From NCBI GenBank assembly GCA_963700495.1, contig CAVOXT010000004.1, positions 186,001 to 250,000 of the forward strand: 64,000 nt of DNA, read 5' to 3'. The position numbers and the translations under genes were made by a program. The notes beneath the pieces are model-generated. The model did not search any database. It was not told where the DNA came from and worked only from the letters and a program-made list of their open reading frames with translations. This DNA is from JACCTU01 sp963700495. Lineage in GTDB: Bacteria; Actinomycetota; Thermoleophilia; Gaiellales; Gaiellaceae. Below are positions 26,136-35,067 of the stretch, in pieces; position 1 is the stretch's first letter; every line of letters begins with the position of its first letter.

Positions 26136-27410
26136 GTGACCATGCACCGCGCCTATCCCCTCCTTTTCGCCCTCTGCGTGCCGCTCGTCTTCCTGCACGC
26201 GGCCTACCAGCCTTCGGCGACGCTGACGCTCGGCGGCAGCGACGCGACCGTCTACCTCTCGGACGTCGCGGTGCTGGCGGCGGGGGCGGTCGGGCTCGCC
26301 GCCGGGTTCGCGCTGGGGTTCTCTCCGCTGCGGGCCGGGAAGTCCGTCTGGCTCTCGTCGGCCGCCTTCGTCGCGCTCGTCTTCTGCGGAACGGCCCTCG
26401 GCGAGGTCGTCACCGACGGCTATCCCTTCTTCGAGAACTTCCTGACGGCGGCGAAGTTCGCGGAGTACGGACTGCTCGCGCTCGCCGCACCGCTCGCGAT
26501 CCGCGCGGTCGAGGAGCTGACGCCGCTGCTCGTCACGCTGACGATCTGGAGCGCTGCCGCGACGATCGGTGCGCTGCTCCAGTTCCTCGGCGTGCTGAAC
26601 GAGTTCGAGGGTCGCCGCCCCGGACAGCGCGAACCGTCATTCGTCGGGATCCACGACCTCGCCGCCCTGTCCGGGGCGACGCTCGCGCTCGGGCTCCTGG
26701 CGATCGCCTTCGGCCGGCCGCGCCGGCTCGGGCTCGCGGGCGGGCTGTCCGGCGGGCTCGGGGTGATCCTCTCCGGCGCCACCGCTGCGGTGACGGGCGT
26801 CGCCGCGGCGGCGGTCGCCGCCTGGCTGCTCGGGCGCCGGCGGGCTCTCGCGCTTGCCGCCGTCGTGGTGGTCGTCGGCTCGGGCGTCCTCGCGATCCGG
26901 GCGCTCGACACCCGCCCGCTGCTCGACGCACTGGGGATCGAGCACTCGCGGGAGGCGGTGACCAACCCCGAGGCGAGCTGGGAGCAGCGCGCCGCTCTCG
27001 CCTACATCGGCGCGCGGATCTTCCTCGACCACCCGCTGCTGGGCGTGGGCTGGGAGGGCTCCGAGCTGCCTGCGAGCTACGAGCCCCACCTCGACGCCGC
27101 CCGCCGCCGGTTCCCCGACCTTCCAGAGCGGGCCCTGCCCTCACGGGAGCACCCCTGGGGCGTCCAGAACGCCTACGTGCAGTCCGCGGCCGATCTCGGG
27201 GTGCTCGGCTTCGTCGCCTTCCTCGCGCTCTTCCTGGTGCCCCTGCGCGTCGCCTGGCGTGCGGGAGCAGCAGGGGCCGTCCCTATCCTGTGGCTGCTCG
27301 TGAGCATGGGCATCTGGAACGGGCTGGGGCTGGTCGCGGGGATCCCGCTCGTCGGGCTCACCTGGCTCGCGGTCGGGCTCGCAGCGGCGAGCGCCTCCTG
27401 GCGTGGGTAG
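26136..27410 (+). CDS. O-antigen ligase / Wzy-type polymerase family membrane protein
   Basis: A 424-residue polytopic protein with about ten to twelve helices. The C-terminal part holds the Wzy_C pattern: AYIGARIFLDHPLLGVGWEG, then a large external loop with PWGVQNAYVQSAADLGVLG. The conserved Arg and the Asn-x-Tyr-Val element correspond to family residues needed for polymerising or ligating lipid-linked glycans outside the membrane. Start is GTG at 26136, or ATG at 26142 as an alternative. It heads the plus-strand run 26136-31984 and lies back to back with the flippase, a logical pairing of export and polymerisation. Confidence 0.8.
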   Translation: MTMHRAYPLLFALCVPLVFLHAAYQPSATLTLGGSDATVYLSDVAVLAAGAVGLAAGFALGFSPLRAGKSVWLSSAAFVALVFCGTALGEVVTDGYPFFENFLTAAKFAEYGLLALAAPLAIRAVEELTPLLVTLTIWSAAATIGALLQFLGVLNEFEGRRPGQREPSFVGIHDLAALSGATLALGLLAIAFGRPRRLGLAGGLSGGLGVILSGATAAVTGVAAAAVAAWLLGRRRALALAAVVVVVGSGVLAIRALDTRPLLDALGIEHSREAVTNPEASWEQRAALAYIGARIFLDHPLLGVGWEGSELPASYEPHLDAARRRFPDLPERALPSREHPWGVQNAYVQSAADLGVLGFVAFLALFLVPLRVAWRAGAAGAVPILWLLVSMGIWNGLGLVAGIPLVGLTWLAVGLAAASASWRG

Positions 27411-28110
27411 CTGGCCCGGTGAGGCTCGCCGGAGCCCGCCACCCGGAACGCCGACGTACGCGCTCCTGAAGCCCCTCTCCGACTGGCTCCGGGCCGAGGC
27501 CGAGTCCCTGCACGCCGAGCTTGGGCCCTACCGCCTGCTGGACGTCGGCTGCGGCGTCAAGCCCTACTACCCGTGGTTCGAGCCGTACGTCTCGGAGTAC
27601 GTCGGCCTGGACATCGAGGGGAACCCGAACGCGGAGCTGCACGGCGGGATCGAGTCGATCCCCGCCGAAGACGCCTCCTTCGACGCCGTGATCTGCACCC
27701 AGGTGCTCGAGCACTGCGACGATCCCGCCCAGGGCGTCCGCGAGCTTCGCCGGGTCGTGAAGCCCGGCGGTCGCGTCCTGCTCTCGACGCACGGCGTCCA
27801 GGTCTACCACCCGGCCCCGCACGATCTCTGGCGCTGGACGCACGAGGGCCTCGAGCGCCTGTTCCTTACGAACGGCACATGGACGAGCGTTACCGTTCGG
27901 CCCGCAGCCGGCACGACCGCCACCCTCGCGCTCTTGCTCTCGATCTACGTCGACCTCGGCTCTCGCCGCGCGCACGTCGCGCCGCTCGGGCGTGCCGTGA
28001 TCCGCGCGCTCCAGGCGATCGCGAACGCCGTCGACGCCCGCGCCGCGATCCTGCGCGAGCCGGGGCCCGGCACGCTGCACGCGAACTACCACGTGACGGC
28101 GGTCGCATGA
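27403..28110 (+). CDS. Class I SAM-dependent methyltransferase
   Basis: A 235-residue methyltransferase, GTG start eight bases inside the previous gene. Motif I is RLLDVGCGVKPYYPWF, the acidic residue lies in YVGLDIEGN, and FDAVICTQVLEHCDDP plus VVKPGGRVLLSTHG complete the family pattern. The GVKPYYPWF extension of motif I is characteristic of methyltransferases in cell-surface glycan clusters. HDLWRWTHEGLERLF follows in the substrate region. It likely O-methylates a sugar or polyprenyl-linked intermediate, with the substrate unproven. Its stop overlaps the epimerase start by ATGA. Confidence 0.82.
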   Translation: MGSWPGEARRSPPPGTPTYALLKPLSDWLRAEAESLHAELGPYRLLDVGCGVKPYYPWFEPYVSEYVGLDIEGNPNAELHGGIESIPAEDASFDAVICTQVLEHCDDPAQGVRELRRVVKPGGRVLLSTHGVQVYHPAPHDLWRWTHEGLERLFLTNGTWTSVTVRPAAGTTATLALLLSIYVDLGSRRAHVAPLGRAVIRALQAIANAVDARAAILREPGPGTLHANYHVTAVA

Positions 28111-29042
28111 GCAAGGTGCTCGTGACCGGAGGGGGCGGGTTCATCGGCTCGAACCTCGTGCGCCGCCTGCTCGAGCACGGCGACCAGGTGCGCGTGCTCG
28201 ACAACTTCTCGACGGGCAACAGGAAGAACCTCGCGGACATCGTCGACGAGATCGAGGTCGTCGAGGGCGAGCTGCGGAGCTACGAGCGCGTGCACAACGC
28301 GACCCGAGGCGTGGAGGTCGTCTTCCACCAGGGCGCGCTGCCGTCCGTCCCGCGCTCGGTGCAGGACCCGCTGACGACCGGTGCGGTCAACGTCGAGGGG
28401 ACGCTCAACGTGCTGCTCGCGGCACGCGACGAGGGCGTTCGCCGCGTCGTCTACGCCTCGTCGTCGTCCGTGTACGGGAACACCGGCACGCTGCCGCGCG
28501 TCGAGACGCATTTCCCGGACCCGATCTCGCCGTACGCGGTCGCGAAGCTCGCCGCCGAGCGCTACTGCGTCTCGTTCGCGCGCGTCTACGGGCTCGAGAC
28601 GATCACTCTTCGCTACTTCAACGTCTTCGGTCCGCGGCAGGACCCGACCTCGCAGTACGCGGCCGTCGTTCCACGTTTCATCGCCGCGATCGAGGCGGGC
28701 GAGCCGGTGCTGATCTACGGCGACGGCGAGCAGTCGCGCGACTTCACCTACGTCGAGAACGTCCTCGACGCGAACGTCCGTGCGGCCGACATCCCCGGGG
28801 CATCGGGCCACGTGATCAACGTCGCGACCGGGGAGCCCCGCAGCGTCAACGCGCTCGCCGACACGATCGGCGACGTACTCGGCAAGCCCGTGCGCAAGGA
28901 GTACCTGCCGCCGCGCACAGGAGACGTCCGCGACTCGTGGGCGGACGTCGCAGAGGCGCGGCGCCTGCTCGGCTGGGAGCCGCAGGTCGGCCTCGAGGAA
29001 GGCCTGCGCCTGACGGCCGAGGCGCTCCTCACGCGTGCCTGA
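28107..29042 (+). CDS. UDP-hexose 4-epimerase-like NAD-dependent epimerase
   Basis: A 311-residue extended SDR. GGGGFIG at residues 8-14 binds NAD, VLDNFSTGNRKNL follows, YASSSSVYG carries the catalytic serine region, and SPYAVAKLAAE gives the YxxxK pair. LRYFNVFGPRQDPTSQYAAVVPRF is a hallmark of the WbpP/TviC branch of UDP-GlcNAc(A) 4-epimerases. It would interconvert UDP-GlcNAc and UDP-GalNAc or a close relative for the nearby GT4. It is coupled to the methyltransferase upstream and overlaps the next GTG by eight bases. A dTDP-sugar substrate cannot be excluded. Confidence 0.82.
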   Translation: MSKVLVTGGGGFIGSNLVRRLLEHGDQVRVLDNFSTGNRKNLADIVDEIEVVEGELRSYERVHNATRGVEVVFHQGALPSVPRSVQDPLTTGAVNVEGTLNVLLAARDEGVRRVVYASSSSVYGNTGTLPRVETHFPDPISPYAVAKLAAERYCVSFARVYGLETITLRYFNVFGPRQDPTSQYAAVVPRFIAAIEAGEPVLIYGDGEQSRDFTYVENVLDANVRAADIPGASGHVINVATGEPRSVNALADTIGDVLGKPVRKEYLPPRTGDVRDSWADVAEARRLLGWEPQVGLEEGLRLTAEALLTRA

Positions 29043-30213
29043 GCCCGGTTCGAGGACGAAGGTGCTCCGCGTGATCGCCCGCCTGAACATGGGCGGTCCC
29101 GCCCTCCACGTGACCTACCTGACCGCGGGGCTCCGCGACCGCGGCTACGACACGACGCTCGTCGCCGGCAGCCTCGCGCGCGGCGAGGACTCGATGGAGT
29201 TCGTCGCGGACGAGCTCGGCGTCCGCGTCGAGCGCCTCGCAGGCCTCCGGCGGGACATCTCGCCGGTCCGCGACATGGTCGCGGTCCTGCGGCTCGCGCA
29301 GCTGATCAGGCGCGAGCGGCCCACCATCCTGCACACGCACACCGCCAAGGCCGGCGCCGTCGGACGTGTTGCCGCGCTGCTTGCAGGCGGTGCGAGACCT
29401 CCGATCGTCGTGCACACGTTCCACGGTCACGTGCTGCGCGGCTATTTCGGGCCTGTGCGCACGCTCGGCTTCCGGCTGCTCGAGCGCTGGCTCGCGCGCG
29501 TCACGACCGCGCTCGTCGCGGTCAGTCCGGAGGTGCGCGACGACCTCGTGCGCCTCGGCGTCGCTCCGGCGGAGAAGTTCACCGTCGTACGGCTCGGGAT
29601 CGAGCTGCAGGCGCGGGTGGCCGATCGTGACGGCAGGGACGAGACGCGGCGCTCGCTCGGGATCGCGCCGGATCGCTTCATGGTGGGCTGGATCGGCCGC
29701 ATGACCGCCGTGAAACGCACGAGCGACGTCCTTCTCGCGTTCAAGGAGCTGCGCCGGCGCGGGGTGGACGCATGCCTCTGCCTCGTCGGCGACGGACCGG
29801 AGCGCGACCAGGTCGAGCGCCGCGCGCACGAGCTCGGGATCATGCGGGACACGCTCTTCCTCGGCTACCAGGAGGAGGTCGCGCCCTACTACGCGGCCTT
29901 CGACGCGATGATCCTCCCGTCGGGGAACGAGGGCACGCCGGTCAGCGCGATCGAGGCGCTCGCCGCACGCCGGCCGGTCGTCGCCACCCGGGTCGGGGGC
30001 GTCCCCGACGTCGTGCGGGACGGCGAGGACGGCTTCCTCGTCGACCTCGGCGCCGTCGACCAGCTCGCGGAAGCGCTCGCGCGCCTCGCGCACGACCCTG
30101 CGTTGAGAGAGCGGATGGGCGAGGCGGGCCGCTCGCGCGTGCTCGCGCGCTACTCCGTGGAGCGGCTGGTCGACGACATGGACGAGCTCTACCGCTCTCT
30201 GCTGGCCGCGTGA
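29035..30213 (+). CDS. GT4 family glycosyltransferase
   Basis: A 392-residue GT-B transferase, GTG start at 29035. VIARLNMGGPALHVTYLTAGL is the glycine-rich acceptor loop; ILHTHTAKAGAVGRVAALL and VHTFHGHVLRGYF follow. The C-terminal half has VGWIGRMTAVKRTSDVLLAF, CLVGDGPERDQVE and LPSGNEGTPVSAIEALAARR. The combination is common among transferases that add the second sugar to an undecaprenyl-linked N-acetylhexosamine, so it may act after the epimerase product is used. The stop overlaps the GTG of the small anchored protein (GTGA). Confidence 0.86.
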   Translation: MPEPGSRTKVLRVIARLNMGGPALHVTYLTAGLRDRGYDTTLVAGSLARGEDSMEFVADELGVRVERLAGLRRDISPVRDMVAVLRLAQLIRRERPTILHTHTAKAGAVGRVAALLAGGARPPIVVHTFHGHVLRGYFGPVRTLGFRLLERWLARVTTALVAVSPEVRDDLVRLGVAPAEKFTVVRLGIELQARVADRDGRDETRRSLGIAPDRFMVGWIGRMTAVKRTSDVLLAFKELRRRGVDACLCLVGDGPERDQVERRAHELGIMRDTLFLGYQEEVAPYYAAFDAMILPSGNEGTPVSAIEALAARRPVVATRVGGVPDVVRDGEDGFLVDLGAVDQLAEALARLAHDPALRERMGEAGRSRVLARYSVERLVDDMDELYRSLLAA

Positions 30214-30647
30214 CGCGGGCCGGCGCCACGGTGTGCGCCGCACTGGCGCTCGGGTCGAGCCTGCTCACGCTGCCCGACACGTGGAGGTGGCTCTCCGACC
30301 AGCACTCGGCGCTCCAGGAGCTCGGCCCGGCCGACCGGGTGCAGGCGCCCGGCTTCAACAACCGGCTCCCGGTGGGCGGCTTCGACTTCTTCCGCGAGAA
30401 CGTCCGGCGCGGTGACACCGTCTACGTGCTCGCAAGGCCCGGAACGACCGTGCGCGGCGTCGACTTCCCGACCGGTGCGCGCACCTTCGCGCGCTTCTAC
30501 CTGCTGCCCGCGATCGTCGTCGACACGCCGCAGGAAGCCTCGGTCGTCGTCGGGGTCGGCCGCGACCCGAAGGAGCTCGGGCTCGAGTACGAGAGCGAGC
30601 TGCGGAAGGACGACTTCTACGTCTCTCGGATCAGAGACCCGGCGTGA
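30210..30647 (+). CDS. Small membrane-anchored protein, partner of the following GT-C protein
   Basis: A 145-residue protein with one N-terminal helix (about residues 5-20) and a soluble remainder, starting with the GTG inside GTGA at 30210. It is the counterpart of the 116-residue protein at 5562-5912, sharing the order anchor, Tyr-rich strand, LL/LA-rich helix and VVVG strand. FNNRLPVGGFDFFREN is an extra segment not seen there. Its stop overlaps the GTG of the polytopic protein downstream, again like the first copy. No named domain was recognised. An external accessory role for the GT-C protein is inferred from order and coupling only. Confidence 0.6.
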   Translation: MTRAGATVCAALALGSSLLTLPDTWRWLSDQHSALQELGPADRVQAPGFNNRLPVGGFDFFRENVRRGDTVYVLARPGTTVRGVDFPTGARTFARFYLLPAIVVDTPQEASVVVGVGRDPKELGLEYESELRKDDFYVSRIRDPA

Positions 30648-31984
30648 CCGGCCTCCTGGTCGCAAACGCGCTCTACTTTGCGATCGGCGTCGGGCTGCTG
30701 CCGCTGCTCCGGATCGCACGCGACCGCGCGACGCTCGTCGAACGGCTTCCGCTCGCCTACTTCGTCGGCGTCGCCGCGACGGGGATCGTCGCCGCAGACC
30801 TCGCGCTCGTCGACGTCCCACTCGGGCTCGTCGAGCTCGTGATCATCGCGGTTGCCGTGCTCTTCTTCGGGCTTCGGAAGCTCGCGCCGGGGACGGCCCC
30901 GGCACGGTTGCCGGAACCACGTTGGAGCCGCGCCGTCGGCGTCGTCGCGTTCGTCGTCGCGCTCGTGCTGCTCGCTCACGCCTGGTCGACCTACGAGATC
31001 CGGCCACTGCTCGAGTGGGACGGGTGGGCGATCTGGGGCACGAAGGCGCGCGCGCTGTACGAGTTCGGAGGCGCGACCGGCCCGGTGTTCACCAGCGACG
31101 CGTATCTACCGCTCCAGCATCCGCTTCTGCTCCCCTCGCTCGAGGCGGTCGACTTCCGGGCGATGGGCGTCTACGACCCGACGGTCGTCCACGTCCAGCT
31201 GCTCCTGCTCGCCTTCGGGTTCCTCCTGGCGTTCGTCTCGCTGCTTCGCGACCGCGTGCCGTTCGCGCTCGTCGGGCTGTCGGCGCTCGCGATCCTCGCT
31301 GCCGAGCCGGTGCTGAAGCAGCTCTCGACGAACCTCGCCGACGTGCCGCTCGCGCTCTTCGTCGCGGTCGGGCTCGTCGGCGCCGGCCGCTGGCTTGCGA
31401 CCGGCGAGCGCTGGCCCCTCGTCGCGGGAACGCTCTTCCTCGGCGCCGCGAGCCTGACCAAGAGCGAGGGCCTGTTCTTCGCGCTCGCCGCGCTGCTCGC
31501 GCTGCTGCCCTTCGCACGAGCACGGTGGCGCGAGCTCGGCCTGGCAACGCTCGCCGTCGTCGCGATCGTGCTCCCCTGGCGGCTCTTCGTCGCGCTGCAC
31601 GATCTCCCGATCGTCGAGTACCGCTTCCGGAACGCGGTTTCGCCGGGGTACCTCTCCGACCACTCGGACCGGGTGAGCCCGGCCGTGCACGGCCTCGCCG
31701 ACGAGATCTTCTCGAGCGAGTGGGGCCTGCTCGTCCCGCTCTTCCTCGCCGCGCTCGTCACCGCGGCCCTCGCGCGGCGCTACGCGCTGGCCGGGTTCGC
31801 GGCGCTCTGGGCCGTGCTGTCGTTTCTCGGGCTCGTGCTGATCTACTGGATCTCGGTGATCCCGATCGAGCTCGCGCTCGTCTGGTCGGGCGACCGCACG
31901 ATCATCACCCTCGTCGTCGGGTCGGCGGCGCTGGCCGCGCTGCTCGCAGGGGTCAGCCGCGCGGAAGCAGGCGGAAGACGTTGA
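30644..31984 (+). CDS. Polytopic GT-C-like membrane protein, module B
   Basis: A 446-residue membrane protein with about ten to twelve helices, intact, GTG start at 30644. The first large loop includes LLEWDGWAIWGTKARAL and the later TKSEGLFFALAAL corresponds to IKTEGL in the copy at 5909-7232. DHPLLL-type and YRFRNAVSPGYLSDH segments sit in loops. The general design is that of integral-membrane transferases using polyprenyl-phosphate sugars. Because this copy is unbroken and nearly equal in length, it supports reading the first copy as a single gene with a sequence error. The 3' end overlaps the convergent glycosidase gene by 32 bases. Confidence 0.68.
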   Translation: MTGLLVANALYFAIGVGLLPLLRIARDRATLVERLPLAYFVGVAATGIVAADLALVDVPLGLVELVIIAVAVLFFGLRKLAPGTAPARLPEPRWSRAVGVVAFVVALVLLAHAWSTYEIRPLLEWDGWAIWGTKARALYEFGGATGPVFTSDAYLPLQHPLLLPSLEAVDFRAMGVYDPTVVHVQLLLLAFGFLLAFVSLLRDRVPFALVGLSALAILAAEPVLKQLSTNLADVPLALFVAVGLVGAGRWLATGERWPLVAGTLFLGAASLTKSEGLFFALAALLALLPFARARWRELGLATLAVVAIVLPWRLFVALHDLPIVEYRFRNAVSPGYLSDHSDRVSPAVHGLADEIFSSEWGLLVPLFLAALVTAALARRYALAGFAALWAVLSFLGLVLIYWISVIPIELALVWSGDRTIITLVVGSAALAALLAGVSRAEAGGRR

Positions 31985-33084
31985 ACGCGGGCTTCTTCGC
32001 GCCGGTCCGGGTCAGGAGTCCCGACTGCCAGCCGCCGAGGCGCGGCTCGTCGCGGAGCAGGAACCAGAGCATCATGTCGATCCGCGGGTTCTTGCGGGCC
32101 ATCGCGTACGCCTCCTTCATGTACGCGGCCTGCTTGGCATAGGTGACGCCGAACGCGCGGTCGGGCGGATTCGTCTGGTAGCCGTACTCGGTGATCCAGA
32201 GCCGCTTGTTGCCCCAGAGGCGGGTCAGCTCGGCGATCAGCGTGTTGATGTTCCCCATGGTCACGGCGGTCGCCGACGGCTTCGAGCTCGGCGTCTCGAT
32301 CTTGCTCCCGTAGTACGGGTGGTGTGCGTAGGCGTCGAAGCGCTTCAGGCCCGCCGCCTTGAGCGCACGCATGAACGCGAGCGGCGACACGGTCGGGCGC
32401 GAGGAGGTCGGCTGGTTGTTCCCGCGGGGCGCGGTCGCGCCGCAGGCGACCTTCTCGCCGGCGATCAGCGTGCGGTGGACGCCGCCGTACACGGCGTTGC
32501 AGATCTTCGTGTAGTCGATCGCGCTCTGGATCACCCAGCGGCCGCCGACGCGCGCGGAACTGCTCCTTGAGCCCGAGCGGGAGGTTCGGCTCGTTCCAGG
32601 CGAGCCAGAGCTTCACCGCCGGCAGGGCACGTCCGTCCGCGCCCGGATAGGAGCCGCTGTAGCGCTTCGCCGCCGCATAGGCGAAGTTGTTCAGATCGGC
32701 GATCGCGCGCGGAGGCACGTTCAGCCCGGCGTTGCGGTTGGCCCACCCGGGCGTGCCGTAGACCGAGAAGAGCACGCGGATCTTGTGCTGCGCGGCGTAG
32801 TTCACGGTGCGGTCGTAGAGCGACCAGTCGTACGCAGGATCGGCGGGGTCGGTCGCGCGGGCCGGACGCTCCGTGGCGACGCCGACCTTGCCGCCCCAGT
32901 AGAGGTTCACGCGGAGGACCTGGGTGCGCGCCTGCTGCATCAGCGGGAAGACGTACGCCGGGTCGTCGTACAGCGCTGCCTCGTCGAGCAGGCCGACGAG
33001 CATGCCGCGCGCCGCGCCGGCGGCGGGCACGCAGAGCAGGGCCACGGCAAACGCCGCGAGCACAACGCGGAGGCGGTTAGACAC
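31953..33084 (-). CDS. Secreted clan GH-A glycoside hydrolase (one frameshift)
   Basis: A 376-residue exported glycosidase after removal of one extra base near 32550; the span is 3n+1. A signal peptide (VVLAAFAVALLCVPAAGAA) starts it. The barrel shows VLRVNLYWGG, VLFSVYGTPGWAN and LAWNEPNLP with the acid/base Glu165, then YAHHPYY and LWITEYGYQT with the nucleophile Glu299. WNEP plus ITEYG are classic GH5/GH39-like features. The enzyme is likely to trim, release or remodel polysaccharide outside the cell. The frameshift lies just after WNEP; both catalytic residues are intact on either side. It starts inside the end of the UDP-xylose synthase gene and is probably coupled to it. Confidence 0.78.
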
Positions 33085-34027
33085 GCGTCGGCTCGCGGCC
33101 CGAGACGGGCTGGGTCGCGGCGAGCATCCGGCGTAGCCCTTCCTCGAGCTCGATCTCGGGCTTCCAGCCGAGCACTTGCGTGGCGCGCGTGATGTCCGGT
33201 TGGCGCACCTGCGGGTCGTCGACCGGCAGAGCTTCGTAGACGATCTCACTCGAGGACCCGGTCACGCGGATCACCGTCTCCGCGAGGTCCTTGACCGTGA
33301 ACTCGCCGGGGTTGCCGATGTTGACCGGCAGATGCTCCCCGCTCGTCGCGAGGAGGTAGAGGCCGCGGATCAGGTCGTCCACGTAGCAGAAGCTGCGCGT
33401 CTGCGAGCCGTCGCCGAAGACGGTCAGCGGCTGGTTCGCGATCGCCTGCCGGACGAAGGTCGGAATCGCGCGGCCGTCGTTCGGGCGCATGCGCGGGCCG
33501 TAGGTGTTGAAGATCCGGACGATCGCGGTGTCCACGCCCTGCTGGTTGTGGTACGCCATCGTGAGCGCCTCGGCGTAGCGCTTCGCCTCGTCGTAGACGC
33601 CGCGAGGGCCGATCGGGTTGACGTTCCCCCAGTAGGTCTCCCTCTGAGGGTGCTCCTCCGGATCGCCGTAGACCTCGCTCGTCGAGGCGAGCAGGAACCG
33701 CGCGCGCTTGAACTTCGCCAGCCCGAGCGCGTTGTGCGTCCCGTGCGATCCGACCTTGAGCGAGTGCAGCGGCATCCTCATGTAGTCGATCGGGCTCGCG
33801 AGGGCCGCGAAGTGGAAGACGTAGTCGACCGGCTCCTCGATCTCGAGGTGCTCCGTCATGTCGTGGTTCACGAACGTGAACGCGTCGTCCCGAATGTGCT
33901 CGATGTTACGAAGCGTGCTCGTGAGGAGGTTGTCCACGCAGACGACGCGGAGCCCCTGGGCGAGGAGGTGATCGCAGATGTGGGAGCCGAGGAAGCCGGC
34001 GCCGCCTGTAACCAGGGCGGTGGGCAT
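33077..34027 (-). CDS. uxs: UDP-glucuronate decarboxylase (UDP-xylose synthase)
   Basis: A 316-residue extended SDR, ATG at 34027. GGAGFLG at 8-14 binds NAD. LASTSEVYGDPEEHP, WGNVNPIGPRGVYDEAKRYAE and FGDGSQTRSFCYVDDLI are diagnostic for UXS: the NVNPIGPR loop and SFCYV stretch distinguish it from dTDP-glucose 4,6-dehydratase. It oxidises and decarboxylates UDP-glucuronate to UDP-xylose in the cytoplasm. No UDP-glucose dehydrogenase is present in the window, so the substrate must come from elsewhere. It is coupled to the downstream glycosidase by an eight-base overlap and divergent from the protease gene across a 137-base gap. Confidence 0.87.
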   Translation of the reverse strand: MPTALVTGGAGFLGSHICDHLLAQGLRVVCVDNLLTSTLRNIEHIRDDAFTFVNHDMTEHLEIEEPVDYVFHFAALASPIDYMRMPLHSLKVGSHGTHNALGLAKFKRARFLLASTSEVYGDPEEHPQRETYWGNVNPIGPRGVYDEAKRYAEALTMAYHNQQGVDTAIVRIFNTYGPRMRPNDGRAIPTFVRQAIANQPLTVFGDGSQTRSFCYVDDLIRGLYLLATSGEHLPVNIGNPGEFTVKDLAETVIRVTGSSSEIVYEALPVDDPQVRQPDITRATQVLGWKPEIELEEGLRRMLAATQPVSGREPTRV

Positions 34028-34164
34028 CGCGACGATGATACGTACGGGTCTCGCCGGACCCGGTCGGGCTTACGAACTCCTTACCCTCGTTCGAGGGATC
34101 GGGAAGTCCGAACTCACCCAAAAGGGGCATTGCCGATCATCCGAACCGGGGGCAGCCTTAGCGC

Positions 34165-34992
34165 ATGGCGTCTCTGCGGCTCGTCCTCGCTTCTAGCTTT
34201 GCTCTACTCGCGCTCGTGTTCGCTCCGGGTGCGAGTGCCATCTTCGGCGGCTCGCCCGACGGGGACAGGCATCCCTACGTCGTGGCCGTCGGCCAGATCT
34301 TTCCCGACGGCAGCAGAGGGGCGTTCTGCAGCGGCACGCTCGTCTCGCCGACCGTCGTCCTCACTGCCGCCCACTGCGGCCTGATCAGCCCGACGAGCGC
34401 GCCCGCAGGGCAGACGTTCCTCGTCTTCCGGGCGTCGGTCTTCAACACCGTCGCTCCGGTGCCCGGCGTGTTCACGCCGCACCCGAGCTTCTGCGTCGCC
34501 TGCCCCGGCGCTCCCGAGGGCTTCGGCGCGAACGACCTCGCCGTGATCAAGCTTTCCGCTCCGCAGCCCGGCCCCTACGCCAAGCTGCCGCGGCTCTACC
34601 GCGCCGTGTTCAAGTTCCTGCGACCGAACAAGGTGACGATGGTGGGCTTCGGGTTCACGGAGGCCGGCACGTTCGGCACCCGCACGGCTGCGAAGGCGGA
34701 GGCGGTCCTCAGCCGTCAGTTCCCTGACTTCCTGTACCTGCCCTCCCCGACGCGGCCGAAGTTCGGCTCCGCGTGCTTGGGGGATTCGGGCGGCGCGAAC
34801 CTGATGGGGCGCACGCTCGTGGCGGTCAACTCGATCGGGGACGACAGCTGCCAGGGTCCGAGCTACTCGTACCGGCTCGACTCGCTCGCAGCCCGGACGT
34901 TCCTGCTCAAGTACGTCGACATCCGCGGCTCCGAGGGCAACGACGACGACGAGCGCGACGACGACGACCACGACGGCCGCGGCAATCACTAA
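34165..34992 (+). CDS. Secreted trypsin-like serine protease with Asp-rich tail
   Basis: A 275-residue exported protease of the chymotrypsin clan (S1). A signal peptide (LVLASSFALLALVFAPGASA) precedes IFGGSPDGDRHPYVVAV, which resembles an activation N-terminus. Catalytic residues are visible as TAAHC (His70), NDLAVIKL (Asp124) and GDSGG (Ser208). The last 20 residues are almost all Asp, Glu, Arg, Gly, Asn and His, which could bind cations or the cell surface. It lies between a sugar-nucleotide gene and an unrelated secreted protein and may process surface proteins. The 137-base gap before it (34028-34164) must hold divergent promoters; I could not assign -35/-10 boxes confidently. Confidence 0.88.
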   Translation: MASLRLVLASSFALLALVFAPGASAIFGGSPDGDRHPYVVAVGQIFPDGSRGAFCSGTLVSPTVVLTAAHCGLISPTSAPAGQTFLVFRASVFNTVAPVPGVFTPHPSFCVACPGAPEGFGANDLAVIKLSAPQPGPYAKLPRLYRAVFKFLRPNKVTMVGFGFTEAGTFGTRTAAKAEAVLSRQFPDFLYLPSPTRPKFGSACLGDSGGANLMGRTLVAVNSIGDDSCQGPSYSYRLDSLAARTFLLKYVDIRGSEGNDDDERDDDDHDGRGNH

Positions 34993-35067
34993 GGCCCGCG
35001 GCCGGGCTCGGCCGCAGCAAGACGGTTAGAGTCTCAAACGATCCACTCCGGTTTTAAGGCCAAAGAA

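Noticed and set aside
33077..34027. dTDP-glucose 4,6-dehydratase (RmlB)
   Set aside because: The NVNPIGPR loop and SFCYVDD stretch match UDP-glucuronate decarboxylase better.
34028..34164. Divergent promoter boxes between uxs and the protease gene
   Set aside because: TTG- and A/T-rich candidates exist but none has convincing spacing; I could not support a specific site.
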